From Burkholderiaceae bacterium (GTDB lineage: Bacteria; Pseudomonadota; Gammaproteobacteria; Burkholderiales; Burkholderiaceae), in the NCBI GenBank assembly GCA_017998575.1, contig JAGOCV010000018.1, positions 1-23,447 of the forward strand: DNA of 23,447 nt, read 5' to 3'. Under the pieces are notes generated by a model. It did no database searches and was not told the origin of the DNA. It saw only the letters and a program-made list of their open reading frames with translations. Position numbers and translations under genes: made by a program. Of the stretch, positions 14,359-23,235 are shown piece after piece; the stretch's first letter is position 1, and the number at the start of each line of letters is the position of its first letter.

Positions 14359-15801
14359 TCAGGCCAGCGTGTAGGCCGTCTTCACCACGGTGAAGAACTC
14401 CTGCGCGTAGCGGCCCTGCTCGCGCGGGCCGTAGCTGCTGCCCTTGCGGCCGCCGAACGGCACGTGATAGTCCACACCCGCCGTCGGCAGGTTCACCATC
14501 ACCATGCCGGCCTGGCTGTGGCGCTTGAAGTGCGTGGCGTGTTTGAGGCTGGTGGTGGCAATGCCGGCCGACAGGCCGAAGGGCGTGTCGTTGGCCGTGG
14601 CCAGTGCCTCTTCGTAGTCTTTCACGCGGATGATGCTGGCCACCGGGCCGAAGATTTCTTCGCGGTTGATGCGCATGCCGGCGGCGCTCTCGCTGAACAG
14701 CGCAGGGGCCATGTAGTAGCCATCGGTGGCCAGCTTCAGGCGCTCGCCACCGGCGGCCAGCACGGCGCCTTCTTCCTTGCCGATGCGGATGTAGTCCAGG
14801 TCTTGCTCGAGCTGGCTCTGGCTCGACACCGGGCCCATGTCGGTGCCCTGCGCCAGCGCATCGCCCACCTTGATCTTCGCCATGCGTTCCTTCATGGCGG
14901 CGACGAACTTCGGGTAGATGCCGTCGGTGACGATGAGGCGGCTCGATGCCGTGCAGCGCTGGCCCGTGGAATAGAACGCGCTCTGCACCGACAGCTCCAC
15001 GGCCTGCGCCAGATCGGCATCGTCCAGGATGACCTGCGGGTTCTTGCCGCCCATCTCCAGCTGCACCTTCTTGAGGTTCTGTGCGCACTGCAGGGCGATG
15101 CGCGCGCCCACGCCGGTGGAGCCGGTGAAGCTGATCGCCGCGATGCCCGGGTGGTTGACCAGCTTGTCTCCGATCACGCTGCCGCGGCCCATCACGAGGT
15201 TGAACACCCCCGCCGGGATGCCGCTGCGGCTGATGATGTCGGCCAGCGCCCAGGCGCTGCCCGGCACCAGGTCGGCCGGCTTGATGACCACGCAGTTGCC
15301 GAAGGCGAGCGCGGGTGCGATCTTCCACGCGGGAATGGCGATCGGGAAGTTCCACGGCGTGATCAGGCCCACCACACCGATGGGCTCGCGCGTGATCTCC
15401 ACGCCGATGCCCGGGCGCACCGAGGGCAGCAACTCGCCCGACAGGCGCAGGCATTCGCCCGCGAAGAACTTGAAGATGGCGCCCGCGCGTGCCGCTTCGC
15501 CGATGCCCTCGGCTTTGGTCTTGCCTTCTTCGCGCGCCAGCAGCGTGCCGAGCTCTTCCTTGCGCGCGAGGATTTCGGTGCCGATCTTGTCGAGCGCATC
15601 GCTGCGCGCCTGCACGCTGCCGGTGCTCCACGCGGGGAACGCCGCCTGCGCGGCGGCGACGGCCGCATCGAGCTGGGCCGCATCGGCCTGCGCGTAGCGG
15701 CCGATCACGTCGGCCAGGTTGCTCGGGTTGAGGTTGTCGCTGTAGCTGCCACCGGCCAGCCACTGGCCGCCGATGAGGTTGTCGAAGGTTTGCGTCGTCA
15801 T
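14359..15801 (-). CDS. Alpha-ketoglutarate semialdehyde dehydrogenase (aldehyde dehydrogenase family)
   Basis: A 480-residue NAD(P)-dependent aldehyde dehydrogenase. The oxyanion residue is N151 (TPWNFP), the cofactor segment is FTGSTGVG (225-232), the general base is E249 (LEMGGKNP) and the nucleophile is C283 (GQRCTASS). Length and motifs match 2,5-dioxovalerate (alpha-ketoglutarate semialdehyde) dehydrogenases of sugar-acid pathways. It would carry out the last step, forming alpha-ketoglutarate. It lies 46 bp downstream of glucarate dehydratase and shares a strand with the whole uronate set, which supports this substrate over other aldehydes. It is convergent with the cysteine hydrolase, 34 bp apart. 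Confidence 0.88.
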   Translation of the reverse strand: MTTQTFDNLIGGQWLAGGSYSDNLNPSNLADVIGRYAQADAAQLDAAVAAAQAAFPAWSTGSVQARSDALDKIGTEILARKEELGTLLAREEGKTKAEGIGEAARAGAIFKFFAGECLRLSGELLPSVRPGIGVEITREPIGVVGLITPWNFPIAIPAWKIAPALAFGNCVVIKPADLVPGSAWALADIISRSGIPAGVFNLVMGRGSVIGDKLVNHPGIAAISFTGSTGVGARIALQCAQNLKKVQLEMGGKNPQVILDDADLAQAVELSVQSAFYSTGQRCTASSRLIVTDGIYPKFVAAMKERMAKIKVGDALAQGTDMGPVSSQSQLEQDLDYIRIGKEEGAVLAAGGERLKLATDGYYMAPALFSESAAGMRINREEIFGPVASIIRVKDYEEALATANDTPFGLSAGIATTSLKHATHFKRHSQAGMVMVNLPTAGVDYHVPFGGRKGSSYGPREQGRYAQEFFTVVKTAYTLA

Positions 15802-15847
15802 GCGCGGGCTCCGGGGGATTCGGTGATTCGGGAAGAGGTGACTGGGT

Positions 15848-17200
15848 TCAGCGCACCATGCAGGGCCGCTTCGGGTCGAACTTCCAGCCCGGGATCAGGT
15901 ACTGCATGGCGATGGCGTCGTCGCGCGCACCCAGGCCGTGCTGCTGATAGAGCGCATTGGCGCGCTCCACTGCCCCCATGTCGAGCTCCACGCCCAGCCC
16001 CGGCTTCCTGGGCACATCGACGAAACCGCCACGGATGGTGAGCGGGTCCTGGGTGAGGTACTGGCCGTCCTGCCAGATCCAGTGCGTGTCGATGGCCGTG
16101 ACCTTGCCAGGCGCGGCCGCGCCAACGTGCGTGAACATGGCCAGCGACACGTCGAAATGGTTGTTGGAATGCGAGCCCCACGTCAGGCCCCAGTCGCGGC
16201 AGGTCTGCGCCACGCGCACCGAGCCCGACATCGTCCAGAAGTGCGGATCGGCCAGCGGAATGTCGACCGACTGCAGCGCCAGCGCATGCACCATCTGCCG
16301 CCAGTCGGTGGCGACCATGTTGGTGGCCGTCAGCAGGCCGGTGGCGCGGCGGAACTCGGCCATCACCTCGCGCCCCGAGAAGCCGTCCTCGGCGCCGCAC
16401 GGATCTTCGGCATAGGCCAGCACACCGTGCATGTCGCGCATGAGGCGGATGGCGTCTTTGAGCAGCCAGCCACCGTTGGGATCGAGCGTGACCCGCGCGT
16501 CGGGAAAGCGCGCGTGCAGTGCCGTCACGGCCTCCACCTCGGCCTCGCCGGCCAGCACGCCGCCCTTGAGCTTGAAATCGTTGAAGCCGTAGCGCGCATG
16601 CGCGGCCTCGGCCTGGCGCACGATGGCGGCCGGGTCCATGGCTTTCATGTGGCGCACGCGGGCCCAGTCGGTGTCGGCGCCGGCTTCCTCGCCGGGCTTC
16701 ACGTAGGGCAAATCGGTGCGTGCCGCATCGCCCACGAAGAACAGATAGCCCAGCATCTCCACGCGATCGCGTTGCTGGCCCTCGCCCAGCAGCGCGGCCA
16801 CGGGCAGGCCCAGGTGCTGGCCCAGCAGGTCGAGCAGCGCCGATTCGATGGCGGCCTGCGCATGGATGGCCACGCGCAGATCGAACGTCTGCAGCCCGCG
16901 CCCGCCGGCGTCGCGACCGGCGAAGGCGCGTTCGGTGGCCTGCAGCAGCATGCGGTAGTTGCCCACCGGCTGGCCCACCAGATAGGGCGCGGCTTCTTCC
17001 AGCGTCTTGCGGATGGCCTCACCGCCCGGCACTTCGCCCAGGCCCGTGCGGCCGGCGTTGTCGGTGACGAGCAGCAGGTTGCGCGTGAAGAACGGCGCAT
17101 GGGCACCGCTCAGGTTCATCAGCATGCCGTCGCGGCCAGCCACGGGGATGACACGCAGTTGCGTGACAACGGGGGTGTCTTTCGAAACAGGGGCGTTCAT
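15848..17200 (-). CDS. gudD: Glucarate dehydratase
   Basis: A 450-residue member of the enolase superfamily (mandelate racemase subgroup), close to the usual length of about 446. The catalytic pair is K210 and K212 (FKLKGG). Metal ligands are D240 (TLDPNGGW), E265 (YAEDPCG) and N294 (TNMVATDW), and the second general base is H344 ([10 protein letters not shown]). It dehydrates D-glucarate (and L-idarate) to 5-keto-4-deoxy-D-glucarate. The start is the ATG at 17200 (MNAPVSK); an in-frame TTG at 17209 adds three residues. It lies 135 bp after the orphan TTT binding protein, with repeat R3 in between, and just before the semialdehyde dehydrogenase. Confidence 0.95.
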   Translation of the reverse strand: MNAPVSKDTPVVTQLRVIPVAGRDGMLMNLSGAHAPFFTRNLLLVTDNAGRTGLGEVPGGEAIRKTLEEAAPYLVGQPVGNYRMLLQATERAFAGRDAGGRGLQTFDLRVAIHAQAAIESALLDLLGQHLGLPVAALLGEGQQRDRVEMLGYLFFVGDAARTDLPYVKPGEEAGADTDWARVRHMKAMDPAAIVRQAEAAHARYGFNDFKLKGGVLAGEAEVEAVTALHARFPDARVTLDPNGGWLLKDAIRLMRDMHGVLAYAEDPCGAEDGFSGREVMAEFRRATGLLTATNMVATDWRQMVHALALQSVDIPLADPHFWTMSGSVRVAQTCRDWGLTWGSHSNNHFDVSLAMFTHVGAAAPGKVTAIDTHWIWQDGQYLTQDPLTIRGGFVDVPRKPGLGVELDMGAVERANALYQQHGLGARDDAIAMQYLIPGWKFDPKRPCMVR

Positions 17201-17240
17201 TTCAGGCAATCAACAATCGATCTGGCGCTATTCGAGGCCA

Positions 17241-17333
17241 GCGACACCGCGCAACCGGCTTCGCCGGCCCGCCGGTGTCGCCCCCTCGAAGGGGTCTGGC
17301 GAACCTTGCCAGACAAGGTTCGCCTGGGGGTGG
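17241..17333 (-). repeat. Repeat copy R3, immediately after the second TTT binding-protein gene
   Basis: On the + strand, outer arms GCGACACC (17241-17248) and GGTGTCGC (17274-17281) are perfect complements. They enclose the inner hairpin CCGGC, TTC, GCCGG (17255-17267). A CCCC/GGGG hairpin follows. A perfect 11-bp hairpin, GGCGAACCTTG (17298-17308), 5-base loop, CAAGGTTCGCC (17314-17324), precedes CTGGGGG. It begins within about 5 bases of the upstream stop codon. Confidence 0.85.
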
Positions 17334-17335
17334 GC

Positions 17336-18322
17336 TCAGTCTGCGGAAATCTTGCGCGTCTCGATCAGCTGCTTCCAGCGGTTGTACTCACGCAGCTGGA
17401 AGGCAGCCATCTGCTCGGGCGTGTTGGCCACGATTTCCAGGCCCTGGTCTTCCATGCGCTTGCGGATCGCCGGGTCGTTCATGGCGGCCACGGCGGCGTC
17501 GGAGAGCTTCTTCTTCACCGCCGGCGGCAGGTTCTTCGGACCGGCGAACCCCTGCCACGAATAGACCTCGGCGCCACGCACGCCGGCTTCGGCCAGCGTG
17601 GGCACGTCGGGCAGCACGGGCGAGCGCTTGTCGCCGGTGACGGCGATGGGTCGCAGCTTGCCAGCCTTGATGTGCTGCAGCACCGAGTTCACGTTCTGGA
17701 ACGAGAAGTCCACCTGGCCGCCCAGCAGGTCGTTGATGGCCGGACCGCCGCCCTTGTAGGGCACGTGCACGCCCTGCGTGCCGCTTTGCTGCCAGAACAT
17801 TTCGGCCGAGAGGTGGTCGGACGAGCCGTTGCCCGAGCTCGCGAAGCTCACCTTGCCCGGGTTGGCCTTGAGCAGCGCCAGCACTTCGGCCAGCGTCTTG
17901 GCCGATTGCGCCGGGCCGGTGACGAGCACGTTGGGCGCCTGCACGGGCACGGTGATGTAGTCGAAGTCTTTCGTCGCGTCGTAGGGCACGCCCTTGAGCA
18001 GATGCGGCGCGATCACGAAGGTGCCCAGCGACGAGAACAGCAGCGTGTAGCCGTCGGCCGGGGCGCGCAGCACCTGCGCTGCGCCGATGGTGCCGGTGGC
18101 GCCGGGCTTGTTGTCGATCACGAAGCTCTGGCCCATCTTCTCGGCCATGTGCTGCGTCATCACGCGGGCAATCGCATCGCTGGCGCCGCCGGGGGGAAAC
18201 GGCACCACCACGGTGACGGCGCGTTCGGGATAGTTGGCCTGCGCGTGCGCGACGGGCACGACGGCGGCGATTCCTGCGGTGGCCATCAGCGTGGCCACGA
18301 GCGTCCTGACAAATTTCTTCAT
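17336..18322 (-). CDS. TTT/Bug-family periplasmic solute-binding protein, uronate cluster
   Basis: A 328-residue secreted receptor of the TctC/Bug family. The signal peptide is 1-27 (MKKFVR start, cleavage after AHA). Hallmarks are VVVPFPPGGASD (about 38-49) and NKPGATGTIGA. The start is the ATG at 18322, preceded by AGGAGA; the frame continues to 18370 without an export signal at its front. No TctAB partner is present. It sits between kdgD and gudD, so a sugar-acid ligand such as an aldarate is a reasonable guess, but the cluster also has a complete TRAP system. Its pairing with membrane parts elsewhere is unknown. Confidence 0.88.
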   Translation of the reverse strand: MKKFVRTLVATLMATAGIAAVVPVAHAQANYPERAVTVVVPFPPGGASDAIARVMTQHMAEKMGQSFVIDNKPGATGTIGAAQVLRAPADGYTLLFSSLGTFVIAPHLLKGVPYDATKDFDYITVPVQAPNVLVTGPAQSAKTLAEVLALLKANPGKVSFASSGNGSSDHLSAEMFWQQSGTQGVHVPYKGGGPAINDLLGGQVDFSFQNVNSVLQHIKAGKLRPIAVTGDKRSPVLPDVPTLAEAGVRGAEVYSWQGFAGPKNLPPAVKKKLSDAAVAAMNDPAIRKRMEDQGLEIVANTPEQMAAFQLREYNRWKQLIETRKISAD

Positions 18323-18401
18323 GATGACTGTCTCCTGCTGTGTGTGCGGTGAAAACGGCCGTGTGGACATGCGGACATGCTCACGGACGACCCCGGTGGG
18401 C

Positions 18402-18419
18402 GGCGGATCTCGGTCCGCC
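18402..18419 (-). other. Hairpin in the kdgD / TTT binding-protein gap
   Basis: GGCGGA (18402-18407) and TCCGCC (18414-18419) form a 6-bp stem in the 132-bp gap between kdgD and the binding-protein gene. No T-run follows. Nothing else was recognised in this gap; a promoter for the binding protein could lie here. Confidence 0.25.
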
Positions 18420-18454
18420 TTGGTCGTGTCGATTCGTTGTGCGGCGGGCCGGCC

Positions 18455-19366
18455 TTACTGCGGGCCGAGCTTCGCGATGAGTTGCTCGAGCGCGGCGTAC
18501 TCGGCCGGCCTGAGGTCGGTGAGCGGCGGGCGCACCGGGCCGGCACCGTGGCCGACGATCCTCGCGCCCGCCTTCACGATGCTGACCGCGTAGCCGTGGC
18601 CCTGGTTGCGGATTTCCAGATAGGGCATGAAGAACTCGCGCAGCAGGCGGTGCTGCGTGGCCATGTCGTCGGTGCGCACGGCTTCGTAGAAGTCCATCGC
18701 GGTCTTCGGGATGAAGTTGAACACCGCCGACGAATACACCGGCGTGCCCAGCGCCTTGTAGGCCGCGGCGTAGACCTCGGCCGTGGGCAGGCCGCCCAGA
18801 TAGGCGAAGCGGTCGCCCATCTTCATGTAGACCGAGCTCATCAGCTCGATGTCGCCGATGCCGTCCTTGAAGCCCACCAGGTTGGGATTGCGCTCGGCCA
18901 GGCGCGCCAGGGTGTCAGGCATCAGTTTGCTCTGACCGCGGTTGTAGACGATCACGCCGAACTTCACGCTCTTGCACACCGCTTCGACGTGCGCGGCCAG
19001 GCCTTCCTGGCCCGCTTCGGTGAGGTAGTGCGGCAGCAGCAGGATGCCGTGCGCGCCGGCCTTCTCGGCCGCCTGCGCGCATTCGATGGCGAAGCGCGTG
19101 GGGCCGCCGGCGCCCGCGATGATGGGCACCTTGCCGCGGCAGGTGTCGACCGCGGTCTTCACGATGGAAGGGTATTCGCTGCCGGTGAGCGAGAAGAATT
19201 CGCCGGTGCCGCCGGCGGCGAACAGTGCCGTGGCGCCGTAGGGCGCCAGCCATTCGAGGCGTGCCGCATAGCCCTTGGGATCGAAGTCGCCGTTGGCATC
19301 GAAGTCGGTGAGCGGGAAGGACAGCAGGCCGCTGGCCATGATGGTTTTGAGTTCTTGAGGGTTCAT
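18455..19366 (-). CDS. kdgD: 5-keto-4-deoxy-D-glucarate dehydratase
   Basis: A 303-residue member of the DapA/N-acetylneuraminate lyase family. The phosphate/carboxylate-binding loop is GGTGE (52-56), the catalytic tyrosine Y141 (VIVYNRG) and the Schiff-base lysine K167 ([10 protein letters not shown]). The N-terminus MNPQELK...GLLSFP is typical of 5-dehydro-4-deoxyglucarate dehydratases. It decarboxylates and dehydrates the glucarate dehydratase product to alpha-ketoglutarate semialdehyde, which feeds the dehydrogenase at 14359-15801. It lies 33 bp after dctM, so probable co-transcription with the TRAP genes. Confidence 0.93.
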   Translation of the reverse strand: MNPQELKTIMASGLLSFPLTDFDANGDFDPKGYAARLEWLAPYGATALFAAGGTGEFFSLTGSEYPSIVKTAVDTCRGKVPIIAGAGGPTRFAIECAQAAEKAGAHGILLLPHYLTEAGQEGLAAHVEAVCKSVKFGVIVYNRGQSKLMPDTLARLAERNPNLVGFKDGIGDIELMSSVYMKMGDRFAYLGGLPTAEVYAAAYKALGTPVYSSAVFNFIPKTAMDFYEAVRTDDMATQHRLLREFFMPYLEIRNQGHGYAVSIVKAGARIVGHGAGPVRPPLTDLRPAEYAALEQLIAKLGPQ

Positions 19367-19399
19367 GGATTCACCTTGGATGAGAGGGACGGCGCAGGC

Positions 19400-20683
19400 C
19401 TACAGGCCGAGTACCCGTGGCAGCCACAGCGAGATGGCCGGGATGTACGTGATCAGCAGCAGGTCGATGGCCATCAGCACGAAGAAAGGCAGCAACGCCT
19501 TGACAACGGTTTCGATCGGCAGCTTCGCCACCGCACTGCCTACGAACAGCACCGTGCCCACGGGCGGCGTGATGAGGCCAATGCCCAGGTTGACGATCAT
19601 GATCATCCCGAAGTGCACGGGATCGACGCCGACGGCGGTGACCACGGGCAGGAGGATGGGCGTGAGGATCAGCAGCAGCGCGGCCATGTCCATCAGCGTG
19701 CCCAGGGCCAGCAGCAGGATGTTGATCAGCATGAGAATCACGATCCTGTCGCTGGTGAACTCGGTCAGCGCGGCCGTGATCTTCAGCGGAATCTGCATCA
19801 GCGTCATGATGTAGCCGAAGCTGGCGGCAAAGCCGATCAGGATCATCACGATCGACACGGTTTTCACCGTGCGGTGCATCAGCTTGGGCAGGTCACGCCA
19901 CTTGTAGTCGCGGTAGATGAACATCGTGACGAAGAACGCCCACAGCACGGCGATCGACGCCGACTCGGTGGCAGTGAACACGCCCGTCAGGATGCCGCCC
20001 AGGATGATGACCATGGTCATCAGTCCCCACAGCGCGTCGCCGGCGATACGTAGCGCCTGCCCGATGGGCATGGCCTCACCTTTCGGGAAGCTGCGCTTCC
20101 TGGCGATGAACAGGCAGTAGATGGCCAGTGTCAGCCCCAGCAGCAGGCCGGGGAACACGCCGGCCATGAACAGCGCGGCGATGGAAATGGAGCCGCCCGC
20201 AGCCATCGAATAGATGACGGCGTTGTGGCTGGGCGGGATGAGCGTGGCCTGGATCGATCCGCTCACGGTGAGCGCCGTCGCGAAGTCGCGCGGATAGCCC
20301 TTGCGCGCCATCTCCGGGATCATCACCGAGCCGATGGAGGCGGTGTCGGCCACCGACGAGCCCGAGATCGCACCGAAGAAGGTGGACGCCAGGATGTTCA
20401 CCAGCGACAGCCCGCCGCGCACGAAGCCGACCAGCACACCGGCGAAGGCCACCAGCCGGCGCGACATGCCGCCCTCGGCCATGATGGCGCCGGCCAGCAC
20501 GAAGAACGGGATGGCCAGCAGCGAGAACTTGTTGACGCCGCTGGCGATCTGGATCATCACGGCATCGATGGGCAGGTCGATCCACAGGGCGCCAATGAGC
20601 GCCGACAGGCCGAGCGAATACGCCACCGGCATGCCGATGAGGATGAGCAGCACGAAGCTGCCGAGCAGTACTAGGGCATCCAT
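19400..20683 (-). CDS. dctM: TRAP transporter large membrane subunit
   Basis: A 427-residue very hydrophobic protein of the DctM family (about 12 membrane segments). Family phrases include LAIPFFVLAGAIMAEGG (about 55-71), FFGAISGSSVADTASIGSVMIPEM (about 102-125) and LITPPVGTVLF near the C-terminus. It is the ion-coupled channel subunit that receives the ligand from DctP. Its ATG is one base after the dctQ stop, which indicates coupled translation. The likely cargo is a hexuronate, judged from neighbours. Confidence 0.95.
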   Translation of the reverse strand: MDALVLLGSFVLLILIGMPVAYSLGLSALIGALWIDLPIDAVMIQIASGVNKFSLLAIPFFVLAGAIMAEGGMSRRLVAFAGVLVGFVRGGLSLVNILASTFFGAISGSSVADTASIGSVMIPEMARKGYPRDFATALTVSGSIQATLIPPSHNAVIYSMAAGGSISIAALFMAGVFPGLLLGLTLAIYCLFIARKRSFPKGEAMPIGQALRIAGDALWGLMTMVIILGGILTGVFTATESASIAVLWAFFVTMFIYRDYKWRDLPKLMHRTVKTVSIVMILIGFAASFGYIMTLMQIPLKITAALTEFTSDRIVILMLINILLLALGTLMDMAALLLILTPILLPVVTAVGVDPVHFGMIMIVNLGIGLITPPVGTVLFVGSAVAKLPIETVVKALLPFFVLMAIDLLLITYIPAISLWLPRVLGL

Positions 20684-20684
20684 C

Positions 20685-21215
20685 TCAGTTCACCACCGTG
20701 GCTTCTTCGACCTGATGGTCATAAGTGACGACAGCGCGCGCGTGCTGGGCGCCGAACACGATGCGTTCGAGCACGAACAGCAGCGTCACCAATCCGCCCA
20801 GCGGAACCGGGGCATAGGTCAGTCCGACCGGTACCGCCGGCAGGGCCGCCAGCGACTGGCCCATGGTTTCCATGCTGAGCTTGGTGCCGTACCAGAGCAT
20901 GAAGAGGCTGACCGCGAGCATCAGGATGTCCACCGCGCGCGCCACCAGTGCACGCAGCGCCGGCGGCAGGCGGTCGGTGAGCATGCCCACGGCGATGTGG
21001 GCACCGGCCCGGTACCCCGCGGCCGCGCCGATGAAGGTGAACACCACCATCAGCAGGATCGCGATCGGCTCGGGCCATTGCGCCCCGAAGCCGAACACGT
21101 AGCGGGTGACGACCCCGACCGGAATGATCAGGCTCATGCCCAGGATCGACAGCCCGGCTACCCAGATGCAGGCCAGGTAGACGGCGTCGAGCGCACTGTG
21201 GACCGTGTTCTTCAT
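20685..21215 (-). CDS. dctQ: TRAP transporter small membrane subunit
   Basis: A 176-residue protein with four predicted membrane segments, typical of DctQ. Family features include VVTRYVFGFGAQWPEPIAILLMV (about 35-57) and the AGYRAGAHIAVGML loop (about 65-78). It lies 40 bp after dctP and one base before dctM, forming the standard P-Q-M order. Confidence 0.92.
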   Translation of the reverse strand: MKNTVHSALDAVYLACIWVAGLSILGMSLIIPVGVVTRYVFGFGAQWPEPIAILLMVVFTFIGAAAGYRAGAHIAVGMLTDRLPPALRALVARAVDILMLAVSLFMLWYGTKLSMETMGQSLAALPAVPVGLTYAPVPLGGLVTLLFVLERIVFGAQHARAVVTYDHQVEEATVVN

Positions 21216-21255
21216 GATGCTTGCGGCAGCCTCTTGTCGTGCTCTTGCGTCGGAC

Positions 21256-22239
21256 TTACTTGACGGCCGCGATGCGCGCCATCAGGTCGGTGTACGGCGC
21301 GCCGTACTTGGCGCGCACCGGCGCCGTCGCGTCGTAGAAGGGCTTCTGGTCGATGGCGATGAATTCGACACCGGCGGCCTTGAGCTTGGCGATGTTGTCG
21401 GCCACGCTCTTGTCCCACAGCACGCGCTGCTCCATCTGCGCCTCGCGGCCGAACTTCTTGACCATGCCCTGCTCGGCGGGCGTGAGCTTGTCCCACGCCA
21501 CCTTCGACATCACCAGCATCTCGGGGATCATCAGGTGGTTGGTCTGCGTGTAGTACTTGGCACCCGTGGTGAAGTGGTTGGACGTGAACATGCTGGGCGG
21601 GTTGTTCTCCGCGCCGTCGATCACGCCGGTCTGCAGCGCGCTGTAGACCTCGCCGTAGCCCATCGAGATGCCGTTGCCGCCCAGCGCATTCATGGTGTCC
21701 ACGAACAGCGGGTTGCCCATCATGCGGATCTTCTGGCCCTTGAGGTCGGCGATGCTGCGCACCGGCTTCTTGGTGTAGAGGCTGCGCGAGCCGCCGTCCT
21801 GCCAGGCCAGCGCCACCAGGCGAGCCGGGCTGGCCGTCACCTTGTCGAGGATTTCCTGGCCGATCGGTCCGTCGATCACGGCGCGCATGTGCGCTTCGTC
21901 ACGGAACACGAAAGGCATGTTGAACACGTTGACTTCGGGCACCACGGCGCCGACCGGGCCGAGCGACGTGCGCAGGATCTGGATGGCCCCGATCTGCGTC
22001 TGCTCGATCATGGTCTTCTCGTCGCCCAGCACGCTGCTGGGGAACATCTGCATCTTGTACTTGCCGTTGGTGGCGGCTTCGAGCTTCTTGCCCATGGCTT
22101 CCGTGGCCACCACCGTGGGATATCCGGGCGGGTGCACGTCGGCCGCCTTGAGCACGATCTGCGCGCTGGCGAGCATCGGCAACGCCATGGCAAGGGCGGC
22201 CAGCAGGCCGGTCTTCACGAGTTTTCTGCGAACGGTCAT
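21256..22239 (-). CDS. dctP: TRAP transporter periplasmic solute-binding protein
   Basis: A 327-residue secreted receptor of the DctP family. The signal peptide is 1-26 (MTVRRK start, cleavage after ASA). The carboxylate-binding arginine is R172 in GQKIRMMGNP, and ALQTGVIDGAENNP (201-214) is the DctP family signature. The start is the ATG at 22239 with AGGAGA upstream; the longer frame to 22467 has no signal peptide at its front. The surroundings (uronate dehydrogenase, lactonase, kdgD) point to D-glucuronate or D-galacturonate as ligand. TRAP receptors specific for these sugars are known in related bacteria, but specificity here is inferred. Confidence 0.93.
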   Translation of the reverse strand: MTVRRKLVKTGLLAALAMALPMLASAQIVLKAADVHPPGYPTVVATEAMGKKLEAATNGKYKMQMFPSSVLGDEKTMIEQTQIGAIQILRTSLGPVGAVVPEVNVFNMPFVFRDEAHMRAVIDGPIGQEILDKVTASPARLVALAWQDGGSRSLYTKKPVRSIADLKGQKIRMMGNPLFVDTMNALGGNGISMGYGEVYSALQTGVIDGAENNPPSMFTSNHFTTGAKYYTQTNHLMIPEMLVMSKVAWDKLTPAEQGMVKKFGREAQMEQRVLWDKSVADNIAKLKAAGVEFIAIDQKPFYDATAPVRAKYGAPYTDLMARIAAVK

Positions 22240-22283
22240 GGTCTTGTCTCCTGTTGAAATCGATCTCTGTTGCAAGCATGAAA

Positions 22284-22302
22284 CGCCGGCAGCTCGCCGG
22301 CG
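22284..22302 (-). other. Hairpin in the lactonase / dctP gap
   Basis: CGCCGGC (22284-22290), a 5-base loop and GCCGGCG (22296-22302) form a perfect 7-bp stem, followed on the minus strand by TTT. It could tune read-through from the two enzyme genes into the TRAP genes. It is weak as a terminator. Confidence 0.3.
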
Positions 22303-22315
22303 GGAATTCCGCGCT

Positions 22316-23230
22316 TCAGCCCGGGGGCTGGAAACGCGTGAAACGGGGTTCGGGCAGGCCGGCGACGCCCGCGTCGCAGGCCAGCACGGCGCCGCTGTCG
22401 CCCAGCAGGCCCGGCTCCACGGCGGGCTGGATCGACGTGACGAACAACGTGCGCAGGTCGGGCCCACCGAAGCAGCACATGGCCGGCTTGGGCACGGGCA
22501 CCGCCAGCGACTGCATCAACGCGCCCTGCTCATCGAATCGATGGATCTGCCCGGCGTCGTTGCCGCAGATCCAGTAGCAGCCTTCGCTGTCCACGGCGGC
22601 GCCATCGGGCCGGCCGGGCAAGGGGCGCATGTCCACCCAGGGCTGGCGGCCGGACAGCTCGCCCGTGCCGGGCGTGCGCTCGAAGGTCCAGATCTGCTGC
22701 ACGGTGGGATGCGAATCGGACAGCCAGGCGCGCCGCCCGTCCCGCGAGAACGCCAGACCGTTCGACGTGATGAGGCCTTCCACGCGGGGGCCGCTCAGGC
22801 CGTTTTCGTCGAGGACGTGCAGCGCGCCCGCCGGTTGCGCCAGCGACATGTCCATGACCATGGTGCTGATCCAGAAGCGGCCATCAGGATCGCAACGACC
22901 GTCGTTGAAGCGCATGCCGGGCCGCGGATGCGCGATCGATGCCATGCGGCGCACGGCCAGCGCCCCCTCGCCCGGAGTGAGCTCGAACACGCCGCTTTCC
23001 ATCGCGGCCACCACGGTGCCGCGCCGCGTCAATGCGATGCAGCCGGTGCGCTCTGGCGTCTCCCAGCTTTGCGTGGCTTGCCGGCCCCAGTCGAAGCGGC
23101 GCAGTTGGCGGCCCTCGATGTCGACCCACCACAGCGCCTGGGCTTCGGCATCCCAGACGGGGCTTTCGCCGACGCGATCGCGCGTGGGGCCGATCACGCG
23201 CCAGGCACCGACCTGCAGGATGTCGTGCAT
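22316..23230 (-). CDS. uxuL: SMP-30/gluconolactonase family aldarolactonase (uronate pathway)
   Basis: A 304-residue six-bladed beta-propeller of the SMP-30/regucalcin family. Metal ligands are E22 (GESPVW), N157 (SNGLAFS) and D209 (PDGAAVD), with N109 in FNDGRCDPDGRFW as the active-site asparagine. It would hydrolyse the glucaro- or galactaro-lactone made by uronate dehydrogenase to the free aldarate. The start is the ATG at 23230, five bases after the udh stop; the frame to 23395 overlaps udh and is not needed. The family is certain. The symbol is tentative and based on context. Confidence 0.85.
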   Translation of the reverse strand: MHDILQVGAWRVIGPTRDRVGESPVWDAEAQALWWVDIEGRQLRRFDWGRQATQSWETPERTGCIALTRRGTVVAAMESGVFELTPGEGALAVRRMASIAHPRPGMRFNDGRCDPDGRFWISTMVMDMSLAQPAGALHVLDENGLSGPRVEGLITSNGLAFSRDGRRAWLSDSHPTVQQIWTFERTPGTGELSGRQPWVDMRPLPGRPDGAAVDSEGCYWICGNDAGQIHRFDEQGALMQSLAVPVPKPAMCCFGGPDLRTLFVTSIQPAVEPGLLGDSGAVLACDAGVAGLPEPRFTRFQPPG

Positions 23231-23235
23231 CGCGG

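Noticed and set aside
15938..18352. An 804-codon open frame on the + strand opposite gudD and the TTT receptor gene
   Set aside because: It is the mirror of two well-supported minus-strand genes; its histidine-, arginine- and glycine-rich translation has no domain and is the usual by-product of high-GC codon use.
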